64,000 bases of DNA from Mesobacillus jeotgali (GTDB taxonomy: Bacteria > Bacillota > Bacilli > Bacillales > Cytobacillaceae), in the NCBI RefSeq assembly GCF_014856545.2, contig NZ_CP109811.1, forward strand, positions 3,280,001 through 3,344,000. Reading direction: 5' to 3'. Every line of letters begins with the position of its first letter. The stretch's first letter is position 1. Position numbers and translations under genes: made by a program. Shown one piece after another: positions 43,307-53,328 of this stretch. The notes beneath the pieces are model-generated. The model worked only from the letters and a program-made list of their open reading frames with translations, was not told the DNA's origin and searched no databases.

Positions 43307-44767
43307 TTACCGATCTGGATCCTGTGGTTTCAAGATCCGCGGCCGCCTGTTCTTAAGCGGAATCGGTGACCGGACGAGGACATCACGGAACGCCCTTGGG
43401 TTGAACGGAATGAACGGCCACAAATAAGGTACACCGAAGGACCTCATTCTTGCGAGCAGGATAATGAACAGCACGATCCCGATCAGGAACCCGTAAAGCT
43501 GGAATGCTGCCGTCAATACAAGCAGGAATATCCTTACAAGCCTGTTTGCAAGGCTCATTTCATAACTTGGAGTTGCGAAGGTGCCAATTGCCGCGATTGC
43601 AAGGTAAAGGATGACTTCATTTGTAAGAAGGCCAACTTCGACCGCCACTTGCCCAATCATCAAGGCAGCGACAAGTCCAAGTGCCGTTGCCAGGGAGGTC
43701 GGTGTATGGATCGCGGCCATCCTGAGTACATCAATTCCAATTTCAATCAGGAAAAATTGTAAAAACAAAGGAATTTGACCGGGATCATTCGGGCCAATAA
43801 AGGCCATCTTTTCTGGCAGCAATTCGGGTTTGACTGCGAACAGATACCATAATGGAAGCAAAAATAAAGATGCCCAAACAGCCATAAACCGCACCATTCT
43901 CAGATAAGCGCCTACAAGCGGCTTATTTCGGTACTCCTCGGCATGCTGCAAATGATGCCAGAAGGTTGTCGGAGTAATCAGGACACTGGGTGATCCATCA
44001 ACAATGATACAGACATGCCCTTCATACAAATGTGTTGCCGCAGTATCTGGACGTTCTGTATACCTCACTGTGGGAAATGGATTCCAATGCTGGCCTGAGA
44101 TAAACTCCTCGATTGTTTTCTCCCCCATCGGCAATCCATCCGTATCAATCTTACTGATGGAGTCCTTTACTTGCTTGACCATTTCGGGATCAGCAATATC
44201 TTCTATGTAACAGACAACTATATCCGTTTGCGACCTCCTGCCTACCTGCTGGTACTCCATTCTTAAAGTGCGGTCACGGATTCTCCTTCTTGTCAACGCA
44301 GTATTGAAGACCAATGTCTCGACGAACCCGTCTCTCGAACCTCTTACTACCCTTTCTGTATCTGGTTCCTGCGGTCCCCGAACAGGATAGGTTCTTGCAT
44401 CAATCAAGATGATTTCCGCAACTCCATCTACCGCCAGTGCTGTAGGGCCCGCCAACACCATATCCGCCACCTTATCAAGATCGTCAGTTGTTTCTACCTC
44501 TACATAAGGTATGTACGTCTTGACCAGCTTCTTGAGGGTTTCAACGTCCAAAGCTCCTTCCTCAAGCTTCGCCAGTAATTGCATGATATAGAGCAGGATA
44601 TCATCTTTTACAAATCCATCGACAAGAAACAATGCCATTTCTCTGCCAGCGTACTCGACGTCCAGCTGGATGACATCAAAACTTTTACCAATTCCAAGTT
44701 CTTCTCTTAAAAACTTAATATTTTCTTTCAGATTCTCATGTACGGGATGCTTCACTTTTTCTGCCAT
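43307..44767 (-). CDS. spore germination protein, SpoVAF/GerA A-subunit family
   Basis: A 486-residue member of the GerA-A/SpoVAF family, inner-membrane proteins of the spore involved in germination. The N-terminal cytoplasmic domain spans about residues 1-260. It is followed by HLYEGHVCIIVDGSPSVLIT, then TPTTFWHHLQHAEEYRNKP, and about five membrane segments. The basic tail is PLKNRRPRILKPQDPDR. The sequence looks closer to SpoVAF than to GerAA, but there are no spoVA neighbours. ATG 44767 follows AAAGGTG; an upstream in-frame start at 44797 is weaker. It stands alone, ending in its own terminator. Confidence 0.83.
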   Translation of the reverse strand: MAEKVKHPVHENLKENIKFLREELGIGKSFDVIQLDVEYAGREMALFLVDGFVKDDILLYIMQLLAKLEEGALDVETLKKLVKTYIPYVEVETTDDLDKVADMVLAGPTALAVDGVAEIILIDARTYPVRGPQEPDTERVVRGSRDGFVETLVFNTALTRRRIRDRTLRMEYQQVGRRSQTDIVVCYIEDIADPEMVKQVKDSISKIDTDGLPMGEKTIEEFISGQHWNPFPTVRYTERPDTAATHLYEGHVCIIVDGSPSVLITPTTFWHHLQHAEEYRNKPLVGAYLRMVRFMAVWASLFLLPLWYLFAVKPELLPEKMAFIGPNDPGQIPLFLQFFLIEIGIDVLRMAAIHTPTSLATALGLVAALMIGQVAVEVGLLTNEVILYLAIAAIGTFATPSYEMSLANRLVRIFLLVLTAAFQLYGFLIGIVLFIILLARMRSFGVPYLWPFIPFNPRAFRDVLVRSPIPLKNRRPRILKPQDPDR

Positions 44768-45036
44768 ATTAACCAAACACCTTTCATTAAGGCTCATCTA
44801 TAAACTTTGTTGTTATATCCAAAGAGCTTATCGCAATTGGATCAAGAACGATTCGTAAAGAGAACAAAGCAATTAGTGCGTGAGCAGGCAGCCAATAAAG
44901 CTGCCCAGTATTTTCCTGTCCACTTCTTTCACCATCTTAGACAAATAAAGAGAAAATCATACTTAATTGCATGTGTTCCGGACAAGTATCATATAGTGGT
45001 TATACCGACTCCTGACAATATGAAAAGGGTGAGCAA

Positions 45037-45918
45037 ATGAAAAAGTATTTATTTTTGGGTATTAGTGCACTGGCTATAGCAGTCTCTGCTTTGATGATCC
45101 AGCTCCAGAATACTAACAGTACAGAGGAGACCATCACTTTTTTCCCATTGAATGATGCAGTAAAGTATAAAAGCGCAAGCACGTCATTAACGTTACAAAA
45201 AGATAAAAAGAATAATAAACATGTAGTTGATTGGAAGGTACAGTCAACTTTGGACCAGGATGCATACTTGAGACAGGATATGGGGCTCTTGTTTGTAAAT
45301 GGTCTATTGAAAGGAAAGTTTGCTAAGTGGGAGCAGGAGACAGCGGATTTAGAGCAGCAAGATTTCATTTCACGCGGAGAAAGCGCAAAATATGACGCCA
45401 TCACTTTTCATTATTCGGAACTTCATGGTGACGGGGATAGAATCACAAGCTCGCAGAGGATGTCTGATGATATGCTATATGTAATTGATTCTCCTTTCAG
45501 CCCACTTCAGTCCTTTTCGGTCGCTAAAAGCAAACAGGAGAAAGAATGGAAGAAAGTTCTTGACCAGAGCGTAAGTAACACTCTTAATAAAAGCTTAAGC
45601 AAGGCTGAAAAAACGTATGATTTTAAAGCTGTGAATTATATAACTGTACCGCTCGATACAATCAGACAGTACGAAGACCAGCCTCTAAAAGGTTTTACAC
45701 AAAAGGAAACTGCCAATATCCTCGGGAAGCTCTGGGAAGGATTGTATAAGAATTATTACCTGGGCATAAAAAAAAGCGATGGCACTGTCGTTAATCCGAT
45801 TGACAGTACCATGCCTATGATTCTGGTTTCAAGAGATAAAAGCCATCTGCTGGTTGTGACGCAAACCGCTTCTGGTGAGAGCATCGTGCTTAAGCAGCTT
45901 CTTCAAGGTAGCGATTGA
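45037..45918 (+). CDS. hypothetical exported or membrane-anchored protein
   Basis: A 293-residue protein with an N-terminal hydrophobic leader (MKKYLFLGISALAIAVSALM) and no lipobox, so it is secreted or stays as a signal anchor. The rest is soluble, rich in Lys, Ser and Asp, with no domain I recognise. ATG 45037 follows GGGTGAG. Its last 29 bp overlap, tail to tail, the end of gluP on the other strand. The gene-free stretch before it (44768-45036) shows no supported feature beyond a GGCAGC/GCTGCC hairpin at about 44890. Confidence 0.7.
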   Translation: MKKYLFLGISALAIAVSALMIQLQNTNSTEETITFFPLNDAVKYKSASTSLTLQKDKKNNKHVVDWKVQSTLDQDAYLRQDMGLLFVNGLLKGKFAKWEQETADLEQQDFISRGESAKYDAITFHYSELHGDGDRITSSQRMSDDMLYVIDSPFSPLQSFSVAKSKQEKEWKKVLDQSVSNTLNKSLSKAEKTYDFKAVNYITVPLDTIRQYEDQPLKGFTQKETANILGKLWEGLYKNYYLGIKKSDGTVVNPIDSTMPMILVSRDKSHLLVVTQTASGESIVLKQLLQGSD

Positions 45919-47437
45919 TCTGCTCAAGTGTTGTACGGTAACTTTCTTGCCCAGGATTTAACTCTACCGCTTTTTCAGCATAAGTTTTGGCTTCCTTCAG
46001 GCTCTTTTCATCAAAATAAATCAAGGCCAAATTATAATAAGCTTCGTGGAAATCAGGAGCCAAGTCAATAACCTTTAGAAGATTACTTTCGGCTTCTTCA
46101 AGCTGGCCCAGCTTTATTTCTGTAAAAGAAAGCATAAATAATGATTCGGCCGAAAGTGTTTCCTGCTGGCGAAAATCTGTCAGCAGCTTATTGGCCTGCT
46201 CATACTCTTCCGCTTTTACATGCTGTTGTGCAAGAACCAATATGGATCTTTCATCTACTAAGTTTGCTTTTCCGCTGAAACCATACTGCAATGATAAAAA
46301 AATGGCCGAAACGGAAATAACCAGGAATGCTCCTTGAAGCATGGGGCGTTTCTTTTTAGGAAGGTGGAAAATGCCAGCTGATGCGAATCCGCCAACAAGT
46401 CCCCCTATATGTCCTGCATTATCGATTCCAGGAATAGTAAAGCCGAAAGCAAGGTTAATGCCAAGAACAACAAGAATATTCAGTCCCAATGTCCTCCAAA
46501 AAAGCCTTGGCTTGGCGACACCAAAATAAAGTAAAGCGCCAAAGCAGCCAAAAATCGCGCCGCTCGCTCCTGCAGAAAGATTCGGACTGAAGATGAAACT
46601 CGCCAGCACACCGCTGAAGCCAGAAATAATATATATAAACAAAAATCTCATATTGCCGTAAAGCCGTTCAACCATCGTCCCTAAATAGTATAAAGCGAGG
46701 GTATTCATGAACAAGTGAAGCAATCCAATATGGATGATAATCGGTGTGAAAAAGCGCCACCACTCTCCCTCAAGTATCAGCGGGTTGAACTTTGCACCGA
46801 ATTTTATCAACGTTGATGTATCCGTGCTTCCTCCTGCTGCCTCAAGAACGAGGAACATCAGCACCTGGACAGCAATAAATAGATAGGTGAAAAAGGGTTT
46901 TCCATAATTAAATACAGATTGTTCTTCTTTAGCTCGGCCAACCGCTTTGGAGAGGGCATTTCTCTTAGTGGACTCTACAACATCCACAGAAAATTCCTCT
47001 GCCAGCTCAATCTCGATTTGGCCGTCGAACCTATTTTCTATTTGAATTAATGCTTCTGACGCATTGGCCCTATCCACTAAAATAGACTCAACCGTTACCT
47101 TGCCATTATCAGAAAGTGCCGGTTCGGCGATCCTGAACTCATAGTCATCAACTGGGGGATAGGCACTAAAATAAAGATTGAGAATCTTCAAGTCTCCTTT
47201 AGCCAGTTTCCTGCGGATTCTGTCTCCATTCTCCGCAGTCATTCCAATATCGCGAAGCAGCCAGTTGCTCCAATCAAGATTATAATGCAGCAGGCGAACA
47301 ACCTGCGAATGCTTGTTTTCTGTCTTTTCCAGCCACAGCTCTCCGTGTTCCTGAGATATCTGGAGGATACGATACTCCTTCTTCACAATCAGGAATTCCG
47401 CGACCTTCCAAAACAAATACTCTTCCAAAAAAGCCAA
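45890..47437 (-). CDS. gluP: rhomboid intramembrane protease with TPR domain
   Basis: GluP/YqgP is a rhomboid serine protease. The 515-residue protein has a soluble N-terminal domain of about 180 residues, a rhomboid domain of about seven membrane segments, and C-terminal TPR repeats (LLKVIDLAPDFHEAYYNLAL; YAEKAVELNPGQESYRTTLE). The catalytic serine is in AGASGAIFGCFGAL and the histidine in DNAGHIGGLVGGF. The start is TTG 47437 near GGGGAG. In B. subtilis this protease helps degrade the magnesium transporter MgtE; a similar role here is inference. Confidence 0.93.
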   Translation of the reverse strand: MAFLEEYLFWKVAEFLIVKKEYRILQISQEHGELWLEKTENKHSQVVRLLHYNLDWSNWLLRDIGMTAENGDRIRRKLAKGDLKILNLYFSAYPPVDDYEFRIAEPALSDNGKVTVESILVDRANASEALIQIENRFDGQIEIELAEEFSVDVVESTKRNALSKAVGRAKEEQSVFNYGKPFFTYLFIAVQVLMFLVLEAAGGSTDTSTLIKFGAKFNPLILEGEWWRFFTPIIIHIGLLHLFMNTLALYYLGTMVERLYGNMRFLFIYIISGFSGVLASFIFSPNLSAGASGAIFGCFGALLYFGVAKPRLFWRTLGLNILVVLGINLAFGFTIPGIDNAGHIGGLVGGFASAGIFHLPKKKRPMLQGAFLVISVSAIFLSLQYGFSGKANLVDERSILVLAQQHVKAEEYEQANKLLTDFRQQETLSAESLFMLSFTEIKLGQLEEAESNLLKVIDLAPDFHEAYYNLALIYFDEKSLKEAKTYAEKAVELNPGQESYRTTLEQINRYLEEAA

Positions 47438-47553
47438 CTTCTCCCCTACTTTCCTGCTCCGGTCCCAGCCGTTAATATGTATTTTCTTTTTCCTCTATTT
47501 AATTATTATAAACTAAAGCTTCAATACCAAGATATCAATAGCCCTCCGAAACA

Positions 47554-47577
47554 GAAAAAGACCCGACAAGGTCTTTT
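47554..47577 (-). terminator. terminator of the YqgO-like gene
   Basis: AAAAGACC / GGGTCTTTT stem overlapping the stop codon, T-rich on the minus-strand 3' side. Confidence 0.65.
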
Positions 47578-47773
47578 ACTGATACTCTGAAGGTCCTGAG
47601 AACAATGAATCCATCATTCTGCTCCTAATACCAGGCATGCCCATGATTGAACCCACAGCCACCCGGCGTAAAAACCTGTTGCCAAGAAGCATATTCATGA
47701 GCCTGTACCTATTCTCAAAAACAAAATATCCTGCCAGTCCAAGCATGAAGATTGAGACCATTTTCCTTACCAT
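47576..47773 (-). CDS. small membrane protein, YqgO-like
   Basis: A 65-residue protein with one hydrophobic segment (MVSIFMLGLAGYFVF), then a basic region (RYRLMNMLLGNRFLRRVAVG). ATG 47773 lies 6 nt after AGGGAGGG, so the longer frame to 47878 is rejected. Its place directly before gluP fits B. subtilis yqgO, but the identification rests mainly on position. Function unknown. Confidence 0.7.
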   Translation of the reverse strand: MVRKMVSIFMLGLAGYFVFENRYRLMNMLLGNRFLRRVAVGSIMGMPGIRSRMMDSLFSGPSEYQ

Positions 47774-47891
47774 ATATATCCCTCCCTTTTTATTTTGGTA
47801 ATAAACCCATTTTTTTATCCACTCATCTTTAAAGTCCACTGTACAAAATGTATATATAATAGAAGAAAGCGGTTGCAAAATATTTAATATG

Positions 47892-47926
47892 AAAAAATAG
47901 GCTGCAGTAATCAGCAGCCCATTTTT
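47892..47926 (-). terminator. terminator of ldh
   Basis: GGCTGC / GCAGCC stem with T-rich flanks just after the ldh stop. Confidence 0.65.
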
Positions 47927-48877
<951 letters not shown>

Positions 48878-49035
48878 TTAGAATACCACCTTATATAATT
48901 TACTCATTATTTAGATTGTACTTTTTCTTTACAGCTGAATATATGGCTAATATTCTTAGTAAACGTTATCATTATAAACATTTTGTTACATTTCAATTCT
49001 ATAAGTTTTGCCTTGATTGGCTTTGTTAAACACGA

Positions 49036-49292
49036 CTGTTGATTTTCGTTCCAGGCGCTTCGCTTTCCGCGGGGAAGAATTATGAAAAAGCCCAACTGCC
49101 GGCTTTTTCAAAGATGAAATTCTTCCTTGCAGTCGGGGAGCCTCCTCGGCGCTTTATGCGTCTGCGGGGTCTCCCCATGACTTTCTCATCCCGCAGGACA
49201 ATGATTGATCTTCCTCGAACCTGCCCACGCACGATGGAAATGCGGTAGCATTTTCGGAGGAGTCTTCGCGCCTTCCACTACAATCAACAGGA
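49036..49292. repeat. intergenic element with inverted ends (Bacillaceae dispersed-repeat type)
   Basis: A GC-rich element of about 255 bp in AT-rich surroundings. Both ends read inward as CTGTTGATT followed by imperfectly matching AGGCGC blocks. Internal strings CGCTTTCCGCGGGG, GAGCCTCCTCGGCGCTT and GCGGGGTCTCC match a repeat that recurs in many Bacillus genomes, as far as I recall. It has no coding frame of its own. It fills the gene-free interval 48878-49332 between ldh and the DUF92 gene. Confidence 0.75.
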
Positions 49293-49332
49293 TGTAAAAA
49301 CAACATTCATCTTTAACAGAGCCATTATCGTT

Positions 49333-50121
49333 TTAAAGAATGTTATATAAAGACATTCCCATAATAGCCACTGTAAAACCTGAGATGAAATTCACAGCGT
49401 CGTTGTTTATTCTGCTAAAACCTGATATCTGCTTAGTTGGACTGGAGCAATGGATCATTTTTTCAGTAGGCAAATGACAGCGGACACATTGAAATCCTGC
49501 CTGCAGGTAGGCACCAAGCAATGTATCCAGCAGCGACCCTGCCAAGCCGAATAAAAATACTAAGAACACCCCTCCAGACCCCATTCCGAATAGATATCCA
49601 GCGGTTAAGGCAATCACCAGGGACCCCGCGGCAGTAGCTGCTGTTCCAAATCCCGAAATTGCACCCGAGGTTCCTCGTGGTACTCTTTTAAAGGATTTAA
49701 TAGACACTGGCTGTTGTTTGCTTAATACGCCCAGTTCTGATGCCCATGTATCTGCATTGGCACTGGCGATGGAGATTGCAAGGACAATGAGCCACACCGG
49801 GTCGGGTGAAATAAAATTGGCCAGACCCGCTAATGCTGCGGTTCCCCCATTTGCAGCTACCTGGGCCCAATCCCTTGCCGAGCCCTTTTCATGTATTTCT
49901 CCGAGGTGTTCCTTCACTTTACTTTTATACCTGGACAGGAGGCTCGAAGTGAGAAAGAAAACCCCCAATAAGATAAGTCCCTTTAATTCGAAGCCAGCCC
50001 ATATTAACAGCCCGGTCAAAAAAGCGGCAAAAGCTCCCGATGGTTTCAGAAATTTAAAATATCCTGAAGCTGCCGAGAATATTGCGATAAATCCAATTAC
50101 CAAGAGCTGGTCAGTCTCCAA
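49333..50121 (-). CDS. DUF92 family membrane protein
   Basis: A 262-residue integral membrane protein of the DUF92/TMEM19 family, with about six hydrophobic segments. Landmarks: the N-terminal AASGYFKFLKPSGAFAAFL, then SANADTWASELGVLS and VPRGTSGAISGFGTAATAAG. Some family members act in isoprenoid or phytyl-phosphate metabolism in plants; the bacterial role is unknown. Its ATG (50121) overlaps the end of yqgN by 11 nt, so the pair is likely cotranscribed. Confidence 0.85.
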   Translation of the reverse strand: METDQLLVIGFIAIFSAASGYFKFLKPSGAFAAFLTGLLIWAGFELKGLILLGVFFLTSSLLSRYKSKVKEHLGEIHEKGSARDWAQVAANGGTAALAGLANFISPDPVWLIVLAISIASANADTWASELGVLSKQQPVSIKSFKRVPRGTSGAISGFGTAATAAGSLVIALTAGYLFGMGSGGVFLVFLFGLAGSLLDTLLGAYLQAGFQCVRCHLPTEKMIHCSSPTKQISGFSRINNDAVNFISGFTVAIMGMSLYNIL

Positions 50122-50680
50122 TGATGATAACTCCCTCGCTGGTAATTATTTTCTTCACCGCAATATCATGGTTTTCAACGGGAACCTCAGATAGAATCTG
50201 GTCTTTAAACGCCAGAGAAACCGTTTTCCCCTGATAGTTTGCCAGAAAACGGTCATAGTATCCTCCCCCGAACCCAAGCCTATAGCCGTTCTTTGAAAAA
50301 GCGAGCCCTGGGACGACCACTAAGTCTATCTCATCAGAGTTCACTGAAATCGTTTCTGAAACAATCGGCTCCAATAAACCATAATAGACTGATTCAAGTT
50401 CCGAAAATCGCTTCAGTTCCCTAAAATCCAGTTTCCGTGGCTTTGGTTCACATTTTGGGACGACCATCCTTTTTCCCTGCTCCCAGCCCTTCCTGATGAT
50501 TTGGAAGGTATCTACTTCCGGAGCTTTCGAAACAGTTACTGCCACTGTTGAAGCTTCCATCCATTCGTCAGTTTTAAATAGCTGCTGCGCAATCTTGTAT
50601 GACTGGTCTTCGTATTGAGGCAGGCTAATCTCTGATAACTTTGCTTTAATGCTCTTTCTCAGATCTTTTTTTGCATCCAT
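50111..50680 (-). CDS. yqgN: 5-formyltetrahydrofolate cyclo-ligase
   Basis: Converts 5-formyl-THF to 5,10-methenyl-THF using ATP, rescuing an inactive folate. The 189-residue protein starts MDAKKDLRKSIKAKLSEISL, and shows GKRMVVPKCEPKPRKLDFRE, LVVVPGLAFSKNGYRLGFGG and GGYYDRFLANY, the substrate and ATP sites of the family. It corresponds to B. subtilis yqgN by position next to rpmG. ATG 50680 follows GGGGGAAGC. Confidence 0.93.
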   Translation of the reverse strand: MDAKKDLRKSIKAKLSEISLPQYEDQSYKIAQQLFKTDEWMEASTVAVTVSKAPEVDTFQIIRKGWEQGKRMVVPKCEPKPRKLDFRELKRFSELESVYYGLLEPIVSETISVNSDEIDLVVVPGLAFSKNGYRLGFGGGYYDRFLANYQGKTVSLAFKDQILSEVPVENHDIAVKKIITSEGVIIIGD

Positions 50681-50808
50681 TCATGCTTCCCCCAAACGTT
50701 ATAGGCTAGTTTATGTATTTGCTTTCTGTATATTTGATATTAGCTATATATATTAACAATACCATTACTGCCAGCATCGGAGAAATGATTTATCGGTTTT
50801 TAGACAAA

Positions 50809-50841
50809 CAAAAAAGCAGCTGGGAAAAATCCCGCTGCTTA
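50809..50841 (-). terminator. terminator of rpmG
   Basis: AAGCAGCGGGA / TCCCAGCTGCTT stem followed on the minus strand by TTTTTTG, directly after the rpmG stop. Confidence 0.85.
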
Positions 50842-50988
50842 TTTTGTTTCGCGATGTGTAGTTGCGCGCTTATCTCTAGAGCAGTATTTCTTAAGCTCAA
50901 GACGATCTGGGTTGTTACGCTTATTTTTTTTAGAAATATAGTTGCGCTCTCCGCATTCTGTGCAAGCTAATGTAATATTTACACGCAT
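50839..50988 (-). CDS. rpmG: 50S ribosomal protein L33
   Basis: A 49-residue L33 ([20 protein letters not shown] start). Two CxxC-type pairs, CTEC and the partial KKYCSRDKR, are seen: the first pair is intact, while the second has a single cysteine, so this is the zinc-poor or intermediate form. The ATG 50988 follows GGAGGG; the longer frame to 51027 is not needed. It corresponds to rpmGA in B. subtilis, between yqgN and the yqgM/yqgL glycosyltransferase cluster. Confidence 0.93.
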   Translation of the reverse strand: MRVNITLACTECGERNYISKKNKRNNPDRLELKKYCSRDKRATTHRETK

Positions 50989-51044
50989 GTAATTTCCCTC
51001 CAAACTATTCGAGCTAGGTTCGTGCATACGACTTTTCTATAATA

Positions 51045-51677
51045 TCACTTTTTGTCGGGAATTGCTAGTGTGTTTTTTAAAAGCATTGCATTCAAATGAA
51101 CAACTGTGTTTTTTTCACTTCCTTCGATCATCCAGCAGCTGCTTTTTTGTGTTTCACGGGGGTTCATTTTCAGATCGAGCGAAAACAGGCTGGCTGCAGA
51201 TCCCTTTGCCATTGGCTGATAATTAAGCTTCCCTGATTTCCGGCAATTCCAAAGCCGTTCAGTGCTAACATTCCAGATTGGCTGAACTGTACACTGTTTC
51301 ATCCTCCCATTGCTATTCAAACCATTTACGAGGTAAACCCTTTTATCTGCAAAATGGAAAATGACATTTTCATTTGGTGAGACAAAGCTGAATTGTTCAT
51401 TGGGACTTTCTGCATGGCGCTGCATCAGGATTAATCTCGCTTCTTTGCCAACTTTGGAATGGTTCGTCACATAAAGATCGAAAAAATCAACCCTAGAATG
51501 AACATTTGCCTGTTTGATTCTTATCGATAAATCTTCCTGAGGCAGGAGTTTCTCCGTCATATTCCCAAGCCAATACACTTTTCCATTCACCCATATGCCT
51601 GGACTAAAAATCAATGGTTTCCTGCTCCGTCCGAAGTTCTCTTCATTGTCGATCTGGAGATAAGCATTCGTCTTCAT
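51045..51677 (-). CDS. hypothetical protein in the glycosyltransferase/DUF4912 cluster
   Basis: A 210-residue soluble protein; I do not recognise it. Beta-rich composition with strands such as SRVDFFDLYVTNHSK and RVYLVNGLNSNGRMKQCTVQ suggests a carbohydrate-binding or immunoglobulin-like fold, but this is a guess. No signal peptide is present. Its ATG overlaps the glycosyltransferase stop by 4 nt (ATGA), so the genes are translationally coupled and the proteins probably work together. Confidence 0.75.
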   Translation of the reverse strand: MKTNAYLQIDNEENFGRSRKPLIFSPGIWVNGKVYWLGNMTEKLLPQEDLSIRIKQANVHSRVDFFDLYVTNHSKVGKEARLILMQRHAESPNEQFSFVSPNENVIFHFADKRVYLVNGLNSNGRMKQCTVQPIWNVSTERLWNCRKSGKLNYQPMAKGSAASLFSLDLKMNPRETQKSSCWMIEGSEKNTVVHLNAMLLKNTLAIPDKK

Positions 51678-52888
51678 TTAATACCCTCCTTTTGGCAATT
51701 GTTTGATAGCGCTCTTATATACAGTGTATCTGTTGCCTTTGCATTTTGTGACCAACTGAATTTCTCATTGATGGATTCCATAGCGTTTCGGGCGATTTCC
51801 TGAGACCGGGCTTCATTTTCAAGAATCCATTCGATAATGCGGACTAGATTTTTTTCATCCCCTGACTGCATATAGAAACCCGTTTTATAATCTTCTATCA
51901 AAGTTTGCATGCCACCGGTTTTCGCGACGACAGTCGGGACACCTGCAGCAAGTGTCTCAGCAGCAGCAAGTCCAAATGGTTCATAACTGCTGGCAAAAAC
52001 AGCGATATCAGCTCTCTTCATCAAGCTGTTCCGGATATCTTCATTAACGAAGCCGATAAAATGGACAAACCCATTCAGTTCCAGCTCCCTAACCTTTTGC
52101 CTGTACCATTCTAATAAGGGCCCATTACCCGCTACCACAAAACATATATCCTTGGCATTCATCTTCAACAGGTCTGCAGCAGCAATCAAGGTTTGAAATC
52201 CTTTTTCCTTAACGATTCTTCCTATGGAGTAAATCATTTTCTTTCCTTTTAAAAACGGATATAACTCTTCAATATCGAAATGGGTTTGCTGCACTTTTTC
52301 TGACACTGCCCCATTCGTAATGACCGAAATCTTTTCATTGGGGACTTTAAATAATGAGAGGATCTCAGCTTCCATAAAGTCACTGCATACGATAATTTCA
52401 TCAGCACAATGGCAAAGTTCATTCTCTTTCTTTGAAATAAATTGCTGAAGCTCGGTAAAAACGCCTTTATTACGGCCAAATTCCGTACCATGCACTGTTG
52501 CAATCAGTGGTATCTCCAATTTTCTGCTGAGAAACTTTGCAGCGGGTCCTGTCATCCAGTCATGGGTGTGGACAAGATCAAATTCAATATGGTTGGCGAT
52601 TCTTAATGCTTCTTCAATGATTGCTAGATTCAACCCGGCCATCCAGGAGAGGAAATCCATATCCTGGTCATTAATTGGATTTACCCGGTGGATATGTACA
52701 TTTCCTTGTTGTTCATATTCTCGGCTTTCATTCGGTCTGCTCGTTAAAACGTGAATTTGCTGATTTATTTTGCCAAGTTCAGTTGCCAGTGCATGTACAT
52801 GTCTGGCAAGCCCGCCTATTATATGGGGGGGATATTCCCATGAGAGCATCAAAATAGTTTTCTCTTTTTGACTCCCGATGCCTTTCAA
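51674..52888 (-). CDS. yqgM: GT4-family glycosyltransferase YqgM
   Basis: A 404-residue GT-B glycosyltransferase. The N-terminal domain has MLSWEYPPHIIGGLARHVHA, like starch/glycogen synthases, and HTHDWMTGPAAKF. The C-terminal domain has IYSIGRIVKEKGFQTLIAAA and the nucleotide-sugar site FASSYEPFGLAAAETLAAGV. It corresponds to B. subtilis yqgM. The acceptor and sugar are unknown. It overlaps the gene before it (DUF4912) and the one after it by 4 nt each. Confidence 0.9.
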   Translation of the reverse strand: MKGIGSQKEKTILMLSWEYPPHIIGGLARHVHALATELGKINQQIHVLTSRPNESREYEQQGNVHIHRVNPINDQDMDFLSWMAGLNLAIIEEALRIANHIEFDLVHTHDWMTGPAAKFLSRKLEIPLIATVHGTEFGRNKGVFTELQQFISKKENELCHCADEIIVCSDFMEAEILSLFKVPNEKISVITNGAVSEKVQQTHFDIEELYPFLKGKKMIYSIGRIVKEKGFQTLIAAADLLKMNAKDICFVVAGNGPLLEWYRQKVRELELNGFVHFIGFVNEDIRNSLMKRADIAVFASSYEPFGLAAAETLAAGVPTVVAKTGGMQTLIEDYKTGFYMQSGDEKNLVRIIEWILENEARSQEIARNAMESINEKFSWSQNAKATDTLYIRALSNNCQKEGIK

Positions 52889-53328
52889 TTGTGGATGCTC
52901 CCTTCTAAATTCTCATAATAGGTGTAGGTGCTTACCTTTCCAATCCAGCCGGGTGAAAGTGGCTGCCCCGCCGTTAACCGGATATTGCTATCATGAATAA
53001 TCGAATTTGATTTTAATAAGGGCAAAAATGTCTCTGAACTGCGTTTAACACCTAATTCAACATAATAATTACCGTTCGGCTTGATTCCCTTGAACACCCA
53101 GCTTGACACTCCTTGACGAAGAATGACCTCATGAAGGACTATACTGGAACCATGCTCCATTAACCGCAGGCTCTTTATGACCTGGTCTTCCGGTATATAA
53201 AAATATTCGCAGATGAACTGAACTTTTTCATCATGCAGCTGCCAGTAAACCAGCATCTTTTCAGGCGTAAGGCTTCTCGCAACTAACTGGTCCTGAAGCT
53301 TGTATATATGATGATCCTTCTCCGTCAC
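52885..53328 (-). CDS. yqgL: DUF4912 family protein YqgL-like
   Basis: A 147-residue protein with the DUF4912 pattern: LVARSLTPEKMLVYWQLHDE near the N-terminus, then SSIVLHEVILRQGVSSWVFK and GNYYVELGVKRSSETFLPLL. DUF4912 proteins are commonly encoded next to glycosyltransferases and glycan-branching enzymes in Firmicutes. The start ATG 53328 lies at the head of a three-gene cluster joined by 4-nt overlaps. The symbol follows the B. subtilis order and is moderately certain. Confidence 0.78.
   Translation of the reverse strand: MTEKDHHIYKLQDQLVARSLTPEKMLVYWQLHDEKVQFICEYFYIPEDQVIKSLRLMEHGSSIVLHEVILRQGVSSWVFKGIKPNGNYYVELGVKRSSETFLPLLKSNSIIHDSNIRLTAGQPLSPGWIGKVSTYTYYENLEGSIHN

Noticed and set aside
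48878..49035. Rex operator upstream of ldh
   Set aside because: No clear TTGTGAA-N-TTCACAA-type palindrome was found; the region is simply AT-rich.
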